Positions 11,976-20,140 of a stretch of DNA of 64,000 nt are shown piece after piece. Both the position numbers and the translations under genes were made by a program. The notes beneath the pieces are model-generated. The model was not told where the DNA came from, made no database searches, and saw nothing but the letters and a program-made list of their open reading frames with translations. Positions within the stretch are counted from its first letter, which is position 1. Every line of letters starts with the position of its first letter. This stretch comes from Crenothrix sp. D3 (lineage in GTDB: Bacteria; Pseudomonadota; Gammaproteobacteria; Methylococcales; Methylomonadaceae): contig MBQZ01000073.1 of the NCBI GenBank assembly GCA_002134785.1, positions 62,001 to 126,000 of the forward strand. The letters run 5' to 3'.

Positions 11976-12110
11976 GACTACATTCCTTCAAAAGATGGAT
12001 TTAATTCGATTCTCTACTCAGGCAAAAACGCAAATCACCTGCGATAAACTTTGAATTTATGTTATTCCTTTTAACCTTAACCGCCGCTGAATGAATCACA
12101 ACTTTAGAGC

Positions 12111-13115
12111 ATGAATACTTTGTTAAAAATCGGTTTTTTACTCTCCGCTATTTTTTTCGTCACTATTGCCAGTGCAGATGATGACGATGCCCAGCCAAAA
12201 CAGAAAGTACAACGTATAGAAGGTCAAACCGTTATTGTATTGGATGCTAAAGCGCGACAGCACTCAGGGCTACAAACCATGATTTTAAAGCCCGCAACGC
12301 ATCATGCCGAATATACTGCCTATGGTAAAGTGTTAGCAATTCAGCCATTAATAGCATTACGTCACCGTTATTTAACTGCCTTAACTGAACGTAATACGGC
12401 CAGCGCGAAATTCAAACAAGCGGAGCAGAGTATCGAACGCCAACAAGCGTTATATCGTGAAGGCGTTACCGCAAAACGTAATCTGCAAGATCAACAAGCG
12501 CAATGGCAAATTGACAAAGCCCAACTCGAAGCGACCCATTTTCAAGATCAAAGCATTAAAGATGAAGCCATACTCACATGGGGTAACACCTTGACTGAGT
12601 TGGTATACTCTAGCGATACCAACAAGCTCAACGCTTTGTTATCTGGACAACAAAAACTATTACAAATCACCTTGCCGAGCAATCAACAGCTAGCCCATGA
12701 CATAAAAACCATTGCCATTGAACCTGCGGGTAATCGTAGCAAAGCCCATAAAGCTGAATTTATTTCTACCGCGCCACAAACTGATGCCAGCGCACAAGGC
12801 AGTAGTTATTTTTTTCAGACGACAGATAAAAATATCAGAATTGGCATGAATGTGACGGCGTGGATACCTGAGCAGAACAGCCAATTATCAGGCGTTGTAA
12901 TTCCTAAATCCGCGTTACTGTGGTCGATGGATCAAGCATTTGTGTATATTAAAACGGATGACACATTTAGTCGCCGCCCCATTCATCATTATTCAATGAG
13001 CGGTGACGGCTATTTTGTCAGTGAAGGCATCAAACCCGATGAGGAACTGGTGATAACAGGCGGGCAGATGTTGTTGTCGGAAGAAATGCGCGGGCAGATT
13101 CCTGATGAGGATTGA
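12111..13115 (+). CDS. Efflux periplasmic adaptor (membrane fusion protein, RND-type), no pump gene adjacent
   Basis: A 334-residue protein. Signal peptide 1-22 followed by an Asp-rich mature start (ADDDDAQPKQK); lipoyl/barrel-hybrid regions flank a short alpha-hairpin (residues about 95-150, YLTALTERNTASAKFKQAEQ then RNLQDQQAQWQ); a C-terminal beta-barrel/membrane-proximal part has VVIPKSALLW and ELVITGGQMLLSEEM. The layout resembles CusB/NccB-like adaptors that join an RND pump to an outer-membrane factor in metal efflux. No RND permease is nearby; the closest partner is the outer-membrane factor on the other strand at 14272-15675. Substrate unknown. Confidence 0.8.
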   Translation: MNTLLKIGFLLSAIFFVTIASADDDDAQPKQKVQRIEGQTVIVLDAKARQHSGLQTMILKPATHHAEYTAYGKVLAIQPLIALRHRYLTALTERNTASAKFKQAEQSIERQQALYREGVTAKRNLQDQQAQWQIDKAQLEATHFQDQSIKDEAILTWGNTLTELVYSSDTNKLNALLSGQQKLLQITLPSNQQLAHDIKTIAIEPAGNRSKAHKAEFISTAPQTDASAQGSSYFFQTTDKNIRIGMNVTAWIPEQNSQLSGVVIPKSALLWSMDQAFVYIKTDDTFSRRPIHHYSMSGDGYFVSEGIKPDEELVITGGQMLLSEEMRGQIPDED

Positions 13116-13140
13116 TTGTTTTGTCCATGAAAAGCACGAA

Positions 13141-13162
13141 AAATGATTTTAAAATCATTTTT
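13141..13162 (+). terminator. Palindromic hairpin after the adaptor gene
   Basis: Perfect 11-bp palindrome (AAAATGATTTT / AAAATCATTTT) followed by further T residues, 25 bases after the adaptor stop. Probably a Rho-independent terminator, though the stem is AT-rich. Confidence 0.5.
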
Positions 13163-13251
13163 TAGTATTAAACGCGGTTAGACCACTAAGAGACTTAATG
13201 TTTTACGTTTATTAGGATGTCTAATTTGTTATACCAAAAATGGAGAGATGA

Positions 13252-14202
13252 ATGAATCATTCAGATATTATAGAAATACTCAGACAAAGACCGTCTGTCC
13301 ATAAGCTCTGCTATGGTGGGTTTATCCAAGAAGCTCTAAAACTCAAAGAAAATGTATACGCTGTCCCACTTAAGGCTCTAGGATTTGCTTCTGAATCGGG
13401 ATATACATCTCAATATGTTGTTGAGATATGCGAAGGAAATGTTGAACAAAAACAGTTTGACAGTTTATTAAAACAGGGTGAACAAGCATTACCCGTTATC
13501 GCTTTAGTTGTTATTTTAGATAATGCGTGTTCTCCAGAAAACATGGAGGCTGATGCCGAGAGACAATTACTTATTCCAGAAAAAATAACTGGTTGGTCTG
13601 CTGGAGAGTCTTTAGTCCCTTTTGCCTACATAACCTGCGACAAGGAACAACACTTTTTTCGAGTCGTTCCTCCTCATAGCCGCAGGAGACAGAGATTAGG
13701 GTTCGGAAACACAGGTTCTGATTATTCCAGTCAAATATCAAAAATGGTTGAGTGTGCAGAAAAAGATGAACACTTTTTATTTGCTATTAGCTTATACAAA
13801 GATGCCTTAGCAGAAGATAATCAAATTTTTAGAATAGCTCGTTTTTTTTCGTGCTTAGAAAGCCTTGCTTACAAAATTAAGTCAGATGAGTTCCCTTCGC
13901 GCAAAGCAGTTAAAGCATTATTAGGTTTAGATGAAGGAGCGATGATGCAACTTAATATTGGTGGGAAAGAATACAAATTTGACAGAATTGAAATAGCTGG
14001 TAGGCTTCGCGACAAACTGTTCCATGGTGTGCCATTTAAAGAAAGTGACCTTAATTCACAATCTAAGCATGTCTTTGAGTTGATTAAGTGCGAACCAGAA
14101 TTAATTGCTAGTTCTTTGCGTGATGATTGTGAGTTGGAATTTGCGCGATGGGCTAATGGCGCATCAAATGGACTCAAGCAAACCAAGCGCGGTAACTCAT
14201 AG
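13252..14202 (+). CDS. Unrecognised protein with HEPN-like C-terminal domain
   Basis: A 316-residue protein. I do not recognise the N-terminal 170 residues. The C-terminal region (about 175-300) is helical and contains FRIARFFSCLESLAYKI and later GRLRDKLFHG, giving an R-x4-H pattern (Arg253, His258) like the catalytic motif of HEPN nucleases and Apea-like HEPN proteins. That fold is frequent in toxins, abortive-infection and other defence proteins. There is no partner antitoxin gene next to it. Start ATG at 13252 has GGAGAG upstream. It is isolated between efflux genes and bracketed by near-identical inverted repeats, suggesting acquisition. Function not assigned. Confidence 0.6.
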   Translation: MNHSDIIEILRQRPSVHKLCYGGFIQEALKLKENVYAVPLKALGFASESGYTSQYVVEICEGNVEQKQFDSLLKQGEQALPVIALVVILDNACSPENMEADAERQLLIPEKITGWSAGESLVPFAYITCDKEQHFFRVVPPHSRRRQRLGFGNTGSDYSSQISKMVECAEKDEHFLFAISLYKDALAEDNQIFRIARFFSCLESLAYKIKSDEFPSRKAVKALLGLDEGAMMQLNIGGKEYKFDRIEIAGRLRDKLFHGVPFKESDLNSQSKHVFELIKCEPELIASSLRDDCELEFARWANGASNGLKQTKRGNS

Positions 14203-14271
14203 ATTGAGTTCACAAGTTCTAACCTACGAACTACCAAACTTTCCGTGTCTTTCGTGTTTTTCATGAACAAT

Positions 14272-15675
14272 CTAAAACGTCTGCCAACCGCCACCTAATA
14301 CTTTATATAACAGCACCAAGTCGGCGGAAGTTTTCGCGCTACTACTGACTAACGCGCTTTGTGTTTGATAGAGTGCTTGTTGGCTTTCCAGCACATTAAT
14401 AAATCCCGTTAAACCTTTGTCATAACGCTCATTGGCTAACTGCACGGCTTGTTGATTAGCATTCACTGCTTGCTGTAGCGATTGATGCTTTTGTTGTTCT
14501 TTAGCGTAAGCAACCAGCGCGTCTTCCACCTCTTTAAACGCGGTCAATACCGTGTTTTGATAACCGAGCAGGGTTTGTTGGTATTGGGCTTCTTTGCTTT
14601 TAATGTTGGCATTGATTTTGCCCCAGTTAAATAACGGCATGGTGAGTGTCGTGCCTATCGACCACGATTTTCCTATTGGGGTGAAGTCGGTAATGCGGGT
14701 ATTCTGCACGCCTAAAAATTCTGCTAAATTAAATTTTGGGTACAGTTCAGAAGTGGCAATACCAATCTGCGCATTGGCGGCGACTAGTTGGCGTTCGGCA
14801 TAGCGAATATCAGGGCGGCGTTGTAATAAGGCAGACGGCAAATCGGGTAATACCTTGGTTTTGACCAATGGAATATTAGCGACAGGTTCTAAGCGTGTCG
14901 CCAGTGCATTGGGTTCTTTAGCCAGTAATAAACTCAGCGCGTGTATGGCTTGCTGTACAGCGGTTTGATAGGTGGGTAATTGCGCTTGTAGTGTTGCTAA
15001 CTGTCCTTCGGCTTGCGAGACTTCCAGCATATCGGCTAAGCCCGCTTGTTGCCGTACTTTTAATAAGCCTAAGGTGTCTTGTTGACTGCGACAATTGGCT
15101 TCGGTGATGACGATGAGTTGTTGATTGCCGCGCAATTCAATGTAATTACGCGCCACTTCGCCCAATAAGGTGACTAACACATCACGCCGATGTTCGACTT
15201 CACTGTCTATGGTTGCATCGGCGACTTCTATCGCCCGCTGTACGCCTCCAAAAAAATCCACTTCCCATTGCGCATCAATGCCAAGTTGTAATAAGTTAAT
15301 GATTTGATTGCTCAAACCAAAACTGCCCGCTTGTGACGTTGACGAACTGGACGCAGACGAATTAAGTCGCCGATTAACATTATTTTTACTGGAAAAACTG
15401 GGTAGCCCTGAGGCAATAGTCTCAGTGCGTTGGCTACGCGCATCTTTAATGCGGTCTAGGGTTTGCTTTAAATCCAAATTAGCATTAATCGCATCAACCA
15501 CCAGTTGATTGAGTATCGGATCATTAAAATTTTGCCACCATTTATCCAGTGTTTTTACCTGCGTTTCACTCGCTACGCTCCATTGTTTGGGTGTGGCAAT
15601 TTCTGGTTTTTGGTAATCAGGGCCAACGATACAGCCTGTTAATAATAAAGCTAAACCAAACGCATAACGCCTCAT
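14272..15675 (-). CDS. Outer-membrane factor lipoprotein, NodT/TolC family
   Basis: A 467-residue lipoprotein. Signal peptide with lipobox LLLTGC (Cys15), then the family start IVGPDYQKPE. Two TolC-type outer-membrane-efflux repeats follow, each with long helices; conserved segments include LLQRRPDIRYAERQLVAANAQ (position about 280-300) and NERYDKGLTGFINVLESQQ near residue 415. It forms the trimeric outer-membrane channel for a tripartite exporter. Its start overlaps the upstream HlyD-type adaptor gene by 4 bases (ATGA), so the two are made together. No inner-membrane pump gene is in this operon. Confidence 0.93.
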   Translation of the reverse strand: MRRYAFGLALLLTGCIVGPDYQKPEIATPKQWSVASETQVKTLDKWWQNFNDPILNQLVVDAINANLDLKQTLDRIKDARSQRTETIASGLPSFSSKNNVNRRLNSSASSSSTSQAGSFGLSNQIINLLQLGIDAQWEVDFFGGVQRAIEVADATIDSEVEHRRDVLVTLLGEVARNYIELRGNQQLIVITEANCRSQQDTLGLLKVRQQAGLADMLEVSQAEGQLATLQAQLPTYQTAVQQAIHALSLLLAKEPNALATRLEPVANIPLVKTKVLPDLPSALLQRRPDIRYAERQLVAANAQIGIATSELYPKFNLAEFLGVQNTRITDFTPIGKSWSIGTTLTMPLFNWGKINANIKSKEAQYQQTLLGYQNTVLTAFKEVEDALVAYAKEQQKHQSLQQAVNANQQAVQLANERYDKGLTGFINVLESQQALYQTQSALVSSSAKTSADLVLLYKVLGGGWQTF

Positions 15676-16616
15676 GAGCCGTTACCTGTCACAACTTGGG
15701 TTTCAATAAAAACATCCATTTGTTGACCGATATAAAACGGTAGTTGCTTGCGGTCAAAACTGTACAAGGCTTGCAATACACGGGTGTCCACTCGTTCAGT
15801 GCTGTCGCCTGTCAGGGATTTTTTGGGTATTACGAAGGGTTCTAAATAGGCGAGTTCAAGTTCCACTTTAAACGCCCGATTGCCCCGCAAATATGCCACC
15901 GCTTTATTTTTTTTATCAAATCGCCACGCATCGTTTTCATCAATATCCACTCGCACATGGAGTTGGTCAATATTACCAACCAGCATCAACGGTGTTGTTA
16001 AAAAACCTGCTTGCGCAAACTCCCCTACTCTGATATTCACTTGCAATACTTCACCATCAATAGGCGAACGAATGACTAAACGATCTAGTGTTGTTTTACT
16101 GTTGTCTATACTTGCTTGTGCTTGTTTTACTAAGGCTTGAGCAACGTCTAATTTAGCGTGTGCGATTGCCACTGAGTTATGACGTTTAAGCAATTCCTCG
16201 CGGCTAATGGCACGTTTATCGGTCACTGATTCGGCTAAATTTTCCAGCGATTGAGTATCGTTGAGCGTGGCTTTAGCTTCATTAACACTGGCGATGGCTT
16301 TGGCTAAATCGGCTTCTTTCATGGCTAATTCTGCGCGAGTATCACGCTCATCTAAATAAAATAACGGTGTCCCTGTTTTAACCGAATCACCCACTTTAAC
16401 GGCGACACGGCTGACAATGCGTGGCAATGGCGTACCGATGGCAATGTTCTGACTCTTGGATTCAATAATACCCGCGCCTGCAATAAATTCTTTAAACGGT
16501 GAGGAAGACGGTTCGGCGACCGCTTGCGCAATTGGCATGGGCTGGTTACTGCTCACCACGGTATAACCTGCAAAAAATAAACCAAGTATTGCAAGTAAGG
16601 GGAGTAAATATTTCAT
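15672..16616 (-). CDS. HlyD-family periplasmic adaptor subunit
   Basis: A 314-residue protein. One N-terminal membrane helix (residues 3-20), a biotinyl/lipoyl-like half (VSRVAVKVGDSVKTGTPLFYL near residue 69), an alpha-hairpin with long coiled coil (residues about 95-175), the second lipoyl half (RLVIRSPIDGEVLQVNIRVG near residue 180) and a beta-barrel. It links an inner-membrane transporter to an outer-membrane factor, presumably the NodT-type protein encoded 4 bases overlapping downstream. Such adaptors usually sit beside ABC or MFS permeases; neither is present, so the pump is unidentified. Confidence 0.9.
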   Translation of the reverse strand: MKYLLPLLAILGLFFAGYTVVSSNQPMPIAQAVAEPSSSPFKEFIAGAGIIESKSQNIAIGTPLPRIVSRVAVKVGDSVKTGTPLFYLDERDTRAELAMKEADLAKAIASVNEAKATLNDTQSLENLAESVTDKRAISREELLKRHNSVAIAHAKLDVAQALVKQAQASIDNSKTTLDRLVIRSPIDGEVLQVNIRVGEFAQAGFLTTPLMLVGNIDQLHVRVDIDENDAWRFDKKNKAVAYLRGNRAFKVELELAYLEPFVIPKKSLTGDSTERVDTRVLQALYSFDRKQLPFYIGQQMDVFIETQVVTGNGS

Positions 16617-16856
16617 TGGGCAATTTAGCTCTTAAAATGTGACGTAGATTATTGAGATTTTTAGTCGTGGGTTAAATCTATTGTTTTGGAATCCTAATGA
16701 CAGATTTTGATTTTTTTTGTGCCTTTCGTGCTTTTCTTGGACTATTGCTTTTTCATGCGTAACATCAGTATATAATTTAACCGCCGTTGAACATTTCAAC
16801 AATACCACGTTAAGAACACGGCGTAATAAGAACGTTAATCACATAAAAATAATTTA
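16617..16856. other. Intergenic region between HlyD-adaptor and small exported repeat protein
   Basis: No gene seen. It contains the repeat copy TTTCGTGCTTTTCTTGGAC at 16724-16742 and the box TTTAACCGCCGTTGAA at about 16778, similar to TTAACCGCCGCTGAA at about 12076 upstream of the RND-type adaptor gene. The shared box could be a promoter or regulator site, but two copies are weak evidence. Confidence 0.35.
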
Positions 16857-17264
16857 ATGAATAATCCTATGAAAACTATACAGTTTATTTTTGCCATCCT
16901 TATTTTTTTATCGACCAGTGCTATTAACGCCGAAGAAATTAGACGGGGTGGCTCTTCTTTTGCAAACATTGAATCAAACGGCGATATTCGTATCAATGGC
17001 AGTATCAAAGGTCGATTTGAGTCGAGTGGCGATATTCGTGTTAATGGCAGTATCGAGGGTAAAATCGAAAGTGATGGCAGTATTCGAAAAAACGGTTCTC
17101 TTGTCGGAAAAGTAGAATCCAATGGTGACGTTAGAATTAACGGCAGCATTAAAGGGAAAATTGAAAGTGATGGTGACGTTAGAGAGAATGGAAGCATTAT
17201 AGGTTCTGCAAGGGGTATTGAAAAAGAACGAGCTGCCGTTATATTCTTTTTCAACTTTTTTTAA
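16857..17264 (+). CDS. Small exported protein with five 16-residue repeats
   Basis: A 135-residue protein. Signal peptide (cleavage near INA, residue 25), then five consecutive 16-residue repeats of the type IESNGDIRINGSIKGK (from 16968, 48 bp each), then a short tail ending in an aromatic FFFNFF. The alternating hydrophobic/Gly-Asp-Asn pattern suggests a stacked beta-strand or beta-solenoid structure, superficially like bactofilin or pentapeptide-like folds. No family is recognised. A start at the second ATG (16869) is equally plausible; neither has a good ribosome site. It ends just before a bidirectional hairpin. Confidence 0.7.
   Translation: MNNPMKTIQFIFAILIFLSTSAINAEEIRRGGSSFANIESNGDIRINGSIKGRFESSGDIRVNGSIEGKIESDGSIRKNGSLVGKVESNGDVRINGSIKGKIESDGDVRENGSIIGSARGIEKERAAVIFFFNFF
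16968..17207 (+). repeat. 48-bp coding tandem repeat, five units
   Basis: Five consecutive 48-bp units begin at 16968, 17016, 17064, 17112 and 17160. They encode the 16-residue repeats of the exported protein; the units have diverged moderately at third positions and in a few residues. Confidence 0.85.
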
Positions 17265-17293
17265 AAACTGAGGTTATTCACGACTCGTCATAG

Positions 17294-17331
17294 CCACGAA
17301 AAACAAGAAAATAATAGCCTGTTTTTCGTGG
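17294..17331. terminator. Bidirectional hairpin between small exported protein gene and DUF4389 gene
   Basis: Perfect 11-bp inverted repeat (CCACGAAAAAC / GTTTTTCGTGG) with a 16-nt loop, placed between two convergent genes. The sequence is related to the CACGAAAA repeats seen at 13124, 14250 and 16724. Confidence 0.6.
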
Positions 17332-17349
17332 GCAATGCGTCAACATCAG

Positions 17350-17649
17350 TTATTTTTCAGGCAGTTGTAACTCTGCTGTTAAATCCCACGCGGTAAAAGG
17401 AAAGGGCAGTGTTTCTGTACAGAATGTTAGATACAGCATGATGTGATAGGTGTATACAGAAAGGCTACGACCAAAATTAAGAATATGGCGATTCGCTTTA
17501 CCTGTTAGCAATACAAAGACGACTTGAAAAACCGTCACTGCCCAAATAAGCGATCTCACTAGCGCGGCAATCACCGCAAAAACTACCATAAAGAAAAACC
17601 GCTTCCAAATACCTGCTTCCGCTAAATTGTAAAAAATATGTTCGTCCAT
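17350..17649 (-). CDS. DUF4389 membrane protein
   Basis: A 99-residue protein with two hydrophobic segments (about 16-47 and 65-80) and the DUF4389 pattern of a central GKANRHILNFGRSLSVYTYHI stretch. Function unknown. It lies 6 bases downstream of the DUF2333 gene and both are minus strand, a pairing that recurs in gammaproteobacteria and suggests they act in one envelope complex. Confidence 0.85.
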   Translation of the reverse strand: MDEHIFYNLAEAGIWKRFFFMVVFAVIAALVRSLIWAVTVFQVVFVLLTGKANRHILNFGRSLSVYTYHIMLYLTFCTETLPFPFTAWDLTAELQLPEK

Positions 17650-17655
17650 TGTCTA

Positions 17656-18684
17656 TTAACCTCGATTCATAATATCGCGCAAATCAAGAGCTGCGGCGTT
17701 AGCACGCGCTATATAATTTGCCATTGATAGGGAATAATTAGCAAACAGCCCATAACCATCACCATTTAAAATCATGGGGCTTAAAACAGGTGTTAAGGCA
17801 TTTTCTAAGGCTTTAATCATAATATCGACGGTACGCATCGCACGTTTATCAAGCAAAATATCTTTAAAATCGTGCTTAATGGCTCTAAGAATATGTAATA
17901 ACGCCCAACTTGCACCGCGTGCTTCATAAAAAACGTCATCGATTTCTAACCATGACACTTTCGCTAACGGTGTACCTTGTTTATCCGCTTCTTCTCTTTC
18001 CAGTTCAGTTAAACCAGGCCCGTAATTCGCACCTGAACTGTTAGCGGCTAAACGCGTAGATAAACCGCCCAGACGTTTAATAACAACTTCGGTGTATTGC
18101 CACAAATTATCGGCTCTGGAATAAAATTGCGCTTGTTTGACATTGCCACCGTATTTTTGTAACCGTGACATATATTTGTGCAGAGCTTCAATACCTTTTT
18201 CATATTCAGCTTCGGTGGATGGTAACGCCCACGAATCATTTTCGTAGTAGAAATAAGGCTCAGCTATCGCTAAATCAGGGTCTTCAGCAGATTGAGACTG
18301 GTCTCTGGCAAAATGATTTCTCAACGCAGACGTTGCATCACGCAACATGACTAGCGCACCATATTCCCAGTTAGACACGTTATCCAGCAACACACCTGGA
18401 GGCGCAACGTCATTGGTGATATAGCCGCCACTTTTATGCAATAGCAATTCAGCAATGTGCGCTAGGGTATTGGTGTACACATAGCCAATAGGCATATTGG
18501 TTGTATCAGTTTCTTTTGCCCGTTCTTGCGCCGCGTCTAAGATGTTGAACTGATCAGGTTCTCGTCCCCACCACGCACCCAATACAATGAGAACAAATAC
18601 AACAATGAGGGCAAAAACACTAAAACCCCAAAGTATGCCTTTAGATTTTGTATCGTCGTCGTATAGTGAATCGCTTGCCGCCAT
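17656..18684 (-). CDS. DUF2333 family membrane protein
   Basis: A 342-residue protein with one N-terminal membrane helix (about residues 17-40) and a large, mostly helical periplasmic domain. Family-like segments include VYTNTLAHIAELLLHKSGGYITNDVAPPGV near residue 68 onward and SWALLHILRAIKHDF near 258. Function unknown. It is the first gene of a two-gene unit with the DUF4389 protein. Confidence 0.88.
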   Translation of the reverse strand: MAASDSLYDDDTKSKGILWGFSVFALIVVFVLIVLGAWWGREPDQFNILDAAQERAKETDTTNMPIGYVYTNTLAHIAELLLHKSGGYITNDVAPPGVLLDNVSNWEYGALVMLRDATSALRNHFARDQSQSAEDPDLAIAEPYFYYENDSWALPSTEAEYEKGIEALHKYMSRLQKYGGNVKQAQFYSRADNLWQYTEVVIKRLGGLSTRLAANSSGANYGPGLTELEREEADKQGTPLAKVSWLEIDDVFYEARGASWALLHILRAIKHDFKDILLDKRAMRTVDIMIKALENALTPVLSPMILNGDGYGLFANYSLSMANYIARANAAALDLRDIMNRG

Positions 18685-18817
18685 TTCCAGTATCCTGTAG
18701 AGAAGTATTGTTTGCGTGAGAAAACAAATAGCTTTAAATAAAAATAGTCCATATCGTAGCAGGTTTTTTGCTTTTTTGCTTATCCAGCCAGTGGTGAACT
18801 ATGGTTCAATCAATAGA

Positions 18818-20140
18818 TTACCAGATTTTTTCCCACCATTGATTATCGGCACCGCCTGTTTTTGGTGCATCGTCAAGATTCATTTTCTTTCTAATGTCTG
18901 CTACAGACCAACCTGTTAATTCAGCCAAAGTTTTAGCTTCTTGCTCATGGCGTTCAGCTAATTGTTTAAAATAGGTTTTTGCCGCTTCACATTGTTCAGG
19001 ATTACCTTGCCACGCATGACGCAAAACATAACGTCCTTGGAAATTCGCGGTATCGCTGGTTTCTTGAAACACTAAGTCTTCGGGGAAACTATCAGGTGTA
19101 TAACGAACGTGTAAACGTGTCACTTGCACAGGTATTCCCATACCGCGTTGACTGTTACCATCCAACCAAAACACGCCTAATTGCTTTAATTCTTCGGGGC
19201 TTAATGGTTCTGCCGCACACGGATCGCACCAACCCATATTCCAAAAATATTCGGTAAATACGGCGCGTAGATTTTGTTTTTTAACTTGGGTTTCAAACAT
19301 CACTTTATAAAAGTTAGCAAAATCATCTTTGATATGAACAGGAATATCCATGTTGCTAGGCAATTTCAGCGTTTGATAATTACTGGCTTCCACGCGTCCT
19401 TTTTCACTCAAGATATACACCAATAAATCTTGCGGCCCTTTGGCATTAATCATCCCTAAGCGAATTGGCAACATAAATTTAGGCGATTCAAACGCAAACT
19501 GTAGTGGGCGTAAAAACTTTGATCCTGTTTTACTTTGTTCTTTAAGATTGACTTTAGCGACAAAAAATTTCAAGCCCTGTTTAATATAAGGCTGTAAGGC
19601 GGCACTTGCACCGTCAGGAATTTTATAACCGCTACTTTGTAACCATGTTTCTAGCCCATCAGATTCTTTTGCCGATAAAATCACAATATCGTATTCGCCC
19701 ACGGTATATTCCGCTTCAACCGTTACCCCTAAACTTTTATCGCTTTTGGCTTTTTGTGGCATGGCAGCGGCGGGCATGGGTACGGACTTAGACATCATTT
19801 CGTACATAACACGCGGCTGGCAAGGATCTTCATCATGATATTCCACTAAACGCGGCGCGGTGAAATTATCAATATGCGCAAAAATTTTAGCATCACCGAT
19901 ATGAATCTGACCTTCTTTCAATACCTCTGGCACGGGAACAACTAAAGCGAAATCTTGCAATTCTCCCTGATAATCGTTCATTAAACTTAACACCGTTTTG
20001 TTGCCTTTTCGTGCCATCACCACTTGCGAGGCTTGGTTATACAAACTAGCATCAGCTTTAGCGACATAAAAGCCACAAAACGCCTGACTGGTTTGGCTAA
20101 TTAAACTAGCCAGTAATAAAAATAGTAATCGGGTAATCAT
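18818..20140 (-). CDS. DUF2330 domain exported protein
   Basis: A 440-residue protein when started at 20140 (MITRLLFLL), which gives a clean signal peptide ending TSQAFC and a 4-base ATGA overlap with the gene upstream. The open frame extends 44 codons further upstream but that part only mirrors the neighbouring gene. After the signal peptide comes the DUF2330 pattern (ADASLYNQASQVVMARKGNK, LVVPVPEVL). The domain is of unknown function. The C-terminal segment ends in a region with GADNQWWEKIW. It is paired with an RnfD-like membrane protein. Confidence 0.88.
   Translation of the reverse strand: MITRLLFLLLASLISQTSQAFCGFYVAKADASLYNQASQVVMARKGNKTVLSLMNDYQGELQDFALVVPVPEVLKEGQIHIGDAKIFAHIDNFTAPRLVEYHDEDPCQPRVMYEMMSKSVPMPAAAMPQKAKSDKSLGVTVEAEYTVGEYDIVILSAKESDGLETWLQSSGYKIPDGASAALQPYIKQGLKFFVAKVNLKEQSKTGSKFLRPLQFAFESPKFMLPIRLGMINAKGPQDLLVYILSEKGRVEASNYQTLKLPSNMDIPVHIKDDFANFYKVMFETQVKKQNLRAVFTEYFWNMGWCDPCAAEPLSPEELKQLGVFWLDGNSQRGMGIPVQVTRLHVRYTPDSFPEDLVFQETSDTANFQGRYVLRHAWQGNPEQCEAAKTYFKQLAERHEQEAKTLAELTGWSVADIRKKMNLDDAPKTGGADNQWWEKIW

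Larger units (their letters stand above)
13124..14268. repeat. Inverted repeat pair bracketing the HEPN-like gene
   Basis: Left copy at 13124-13142 (GTCCATGAAAAGCACGAAA); right copy at 14250-14268, which matches the reverse complement of the left copy at 17 of 19 positions. A further copy with one mismatch to the left copy lies at 16724-16742. The arms enclose one gene and almost nothing else. They could be ends of a small mobile cassette or just two members of a dispersed repeat family. Confidence 0.55.

Noticed and set aside
16835-17254. 139-codon minus-strand frame opposite the small exported repeat protein
   Set aside because: Mirror of the repeat structure; the plus-strand product has the signal peptide and the better repeat conservation, although neither has a strong ribosome site.
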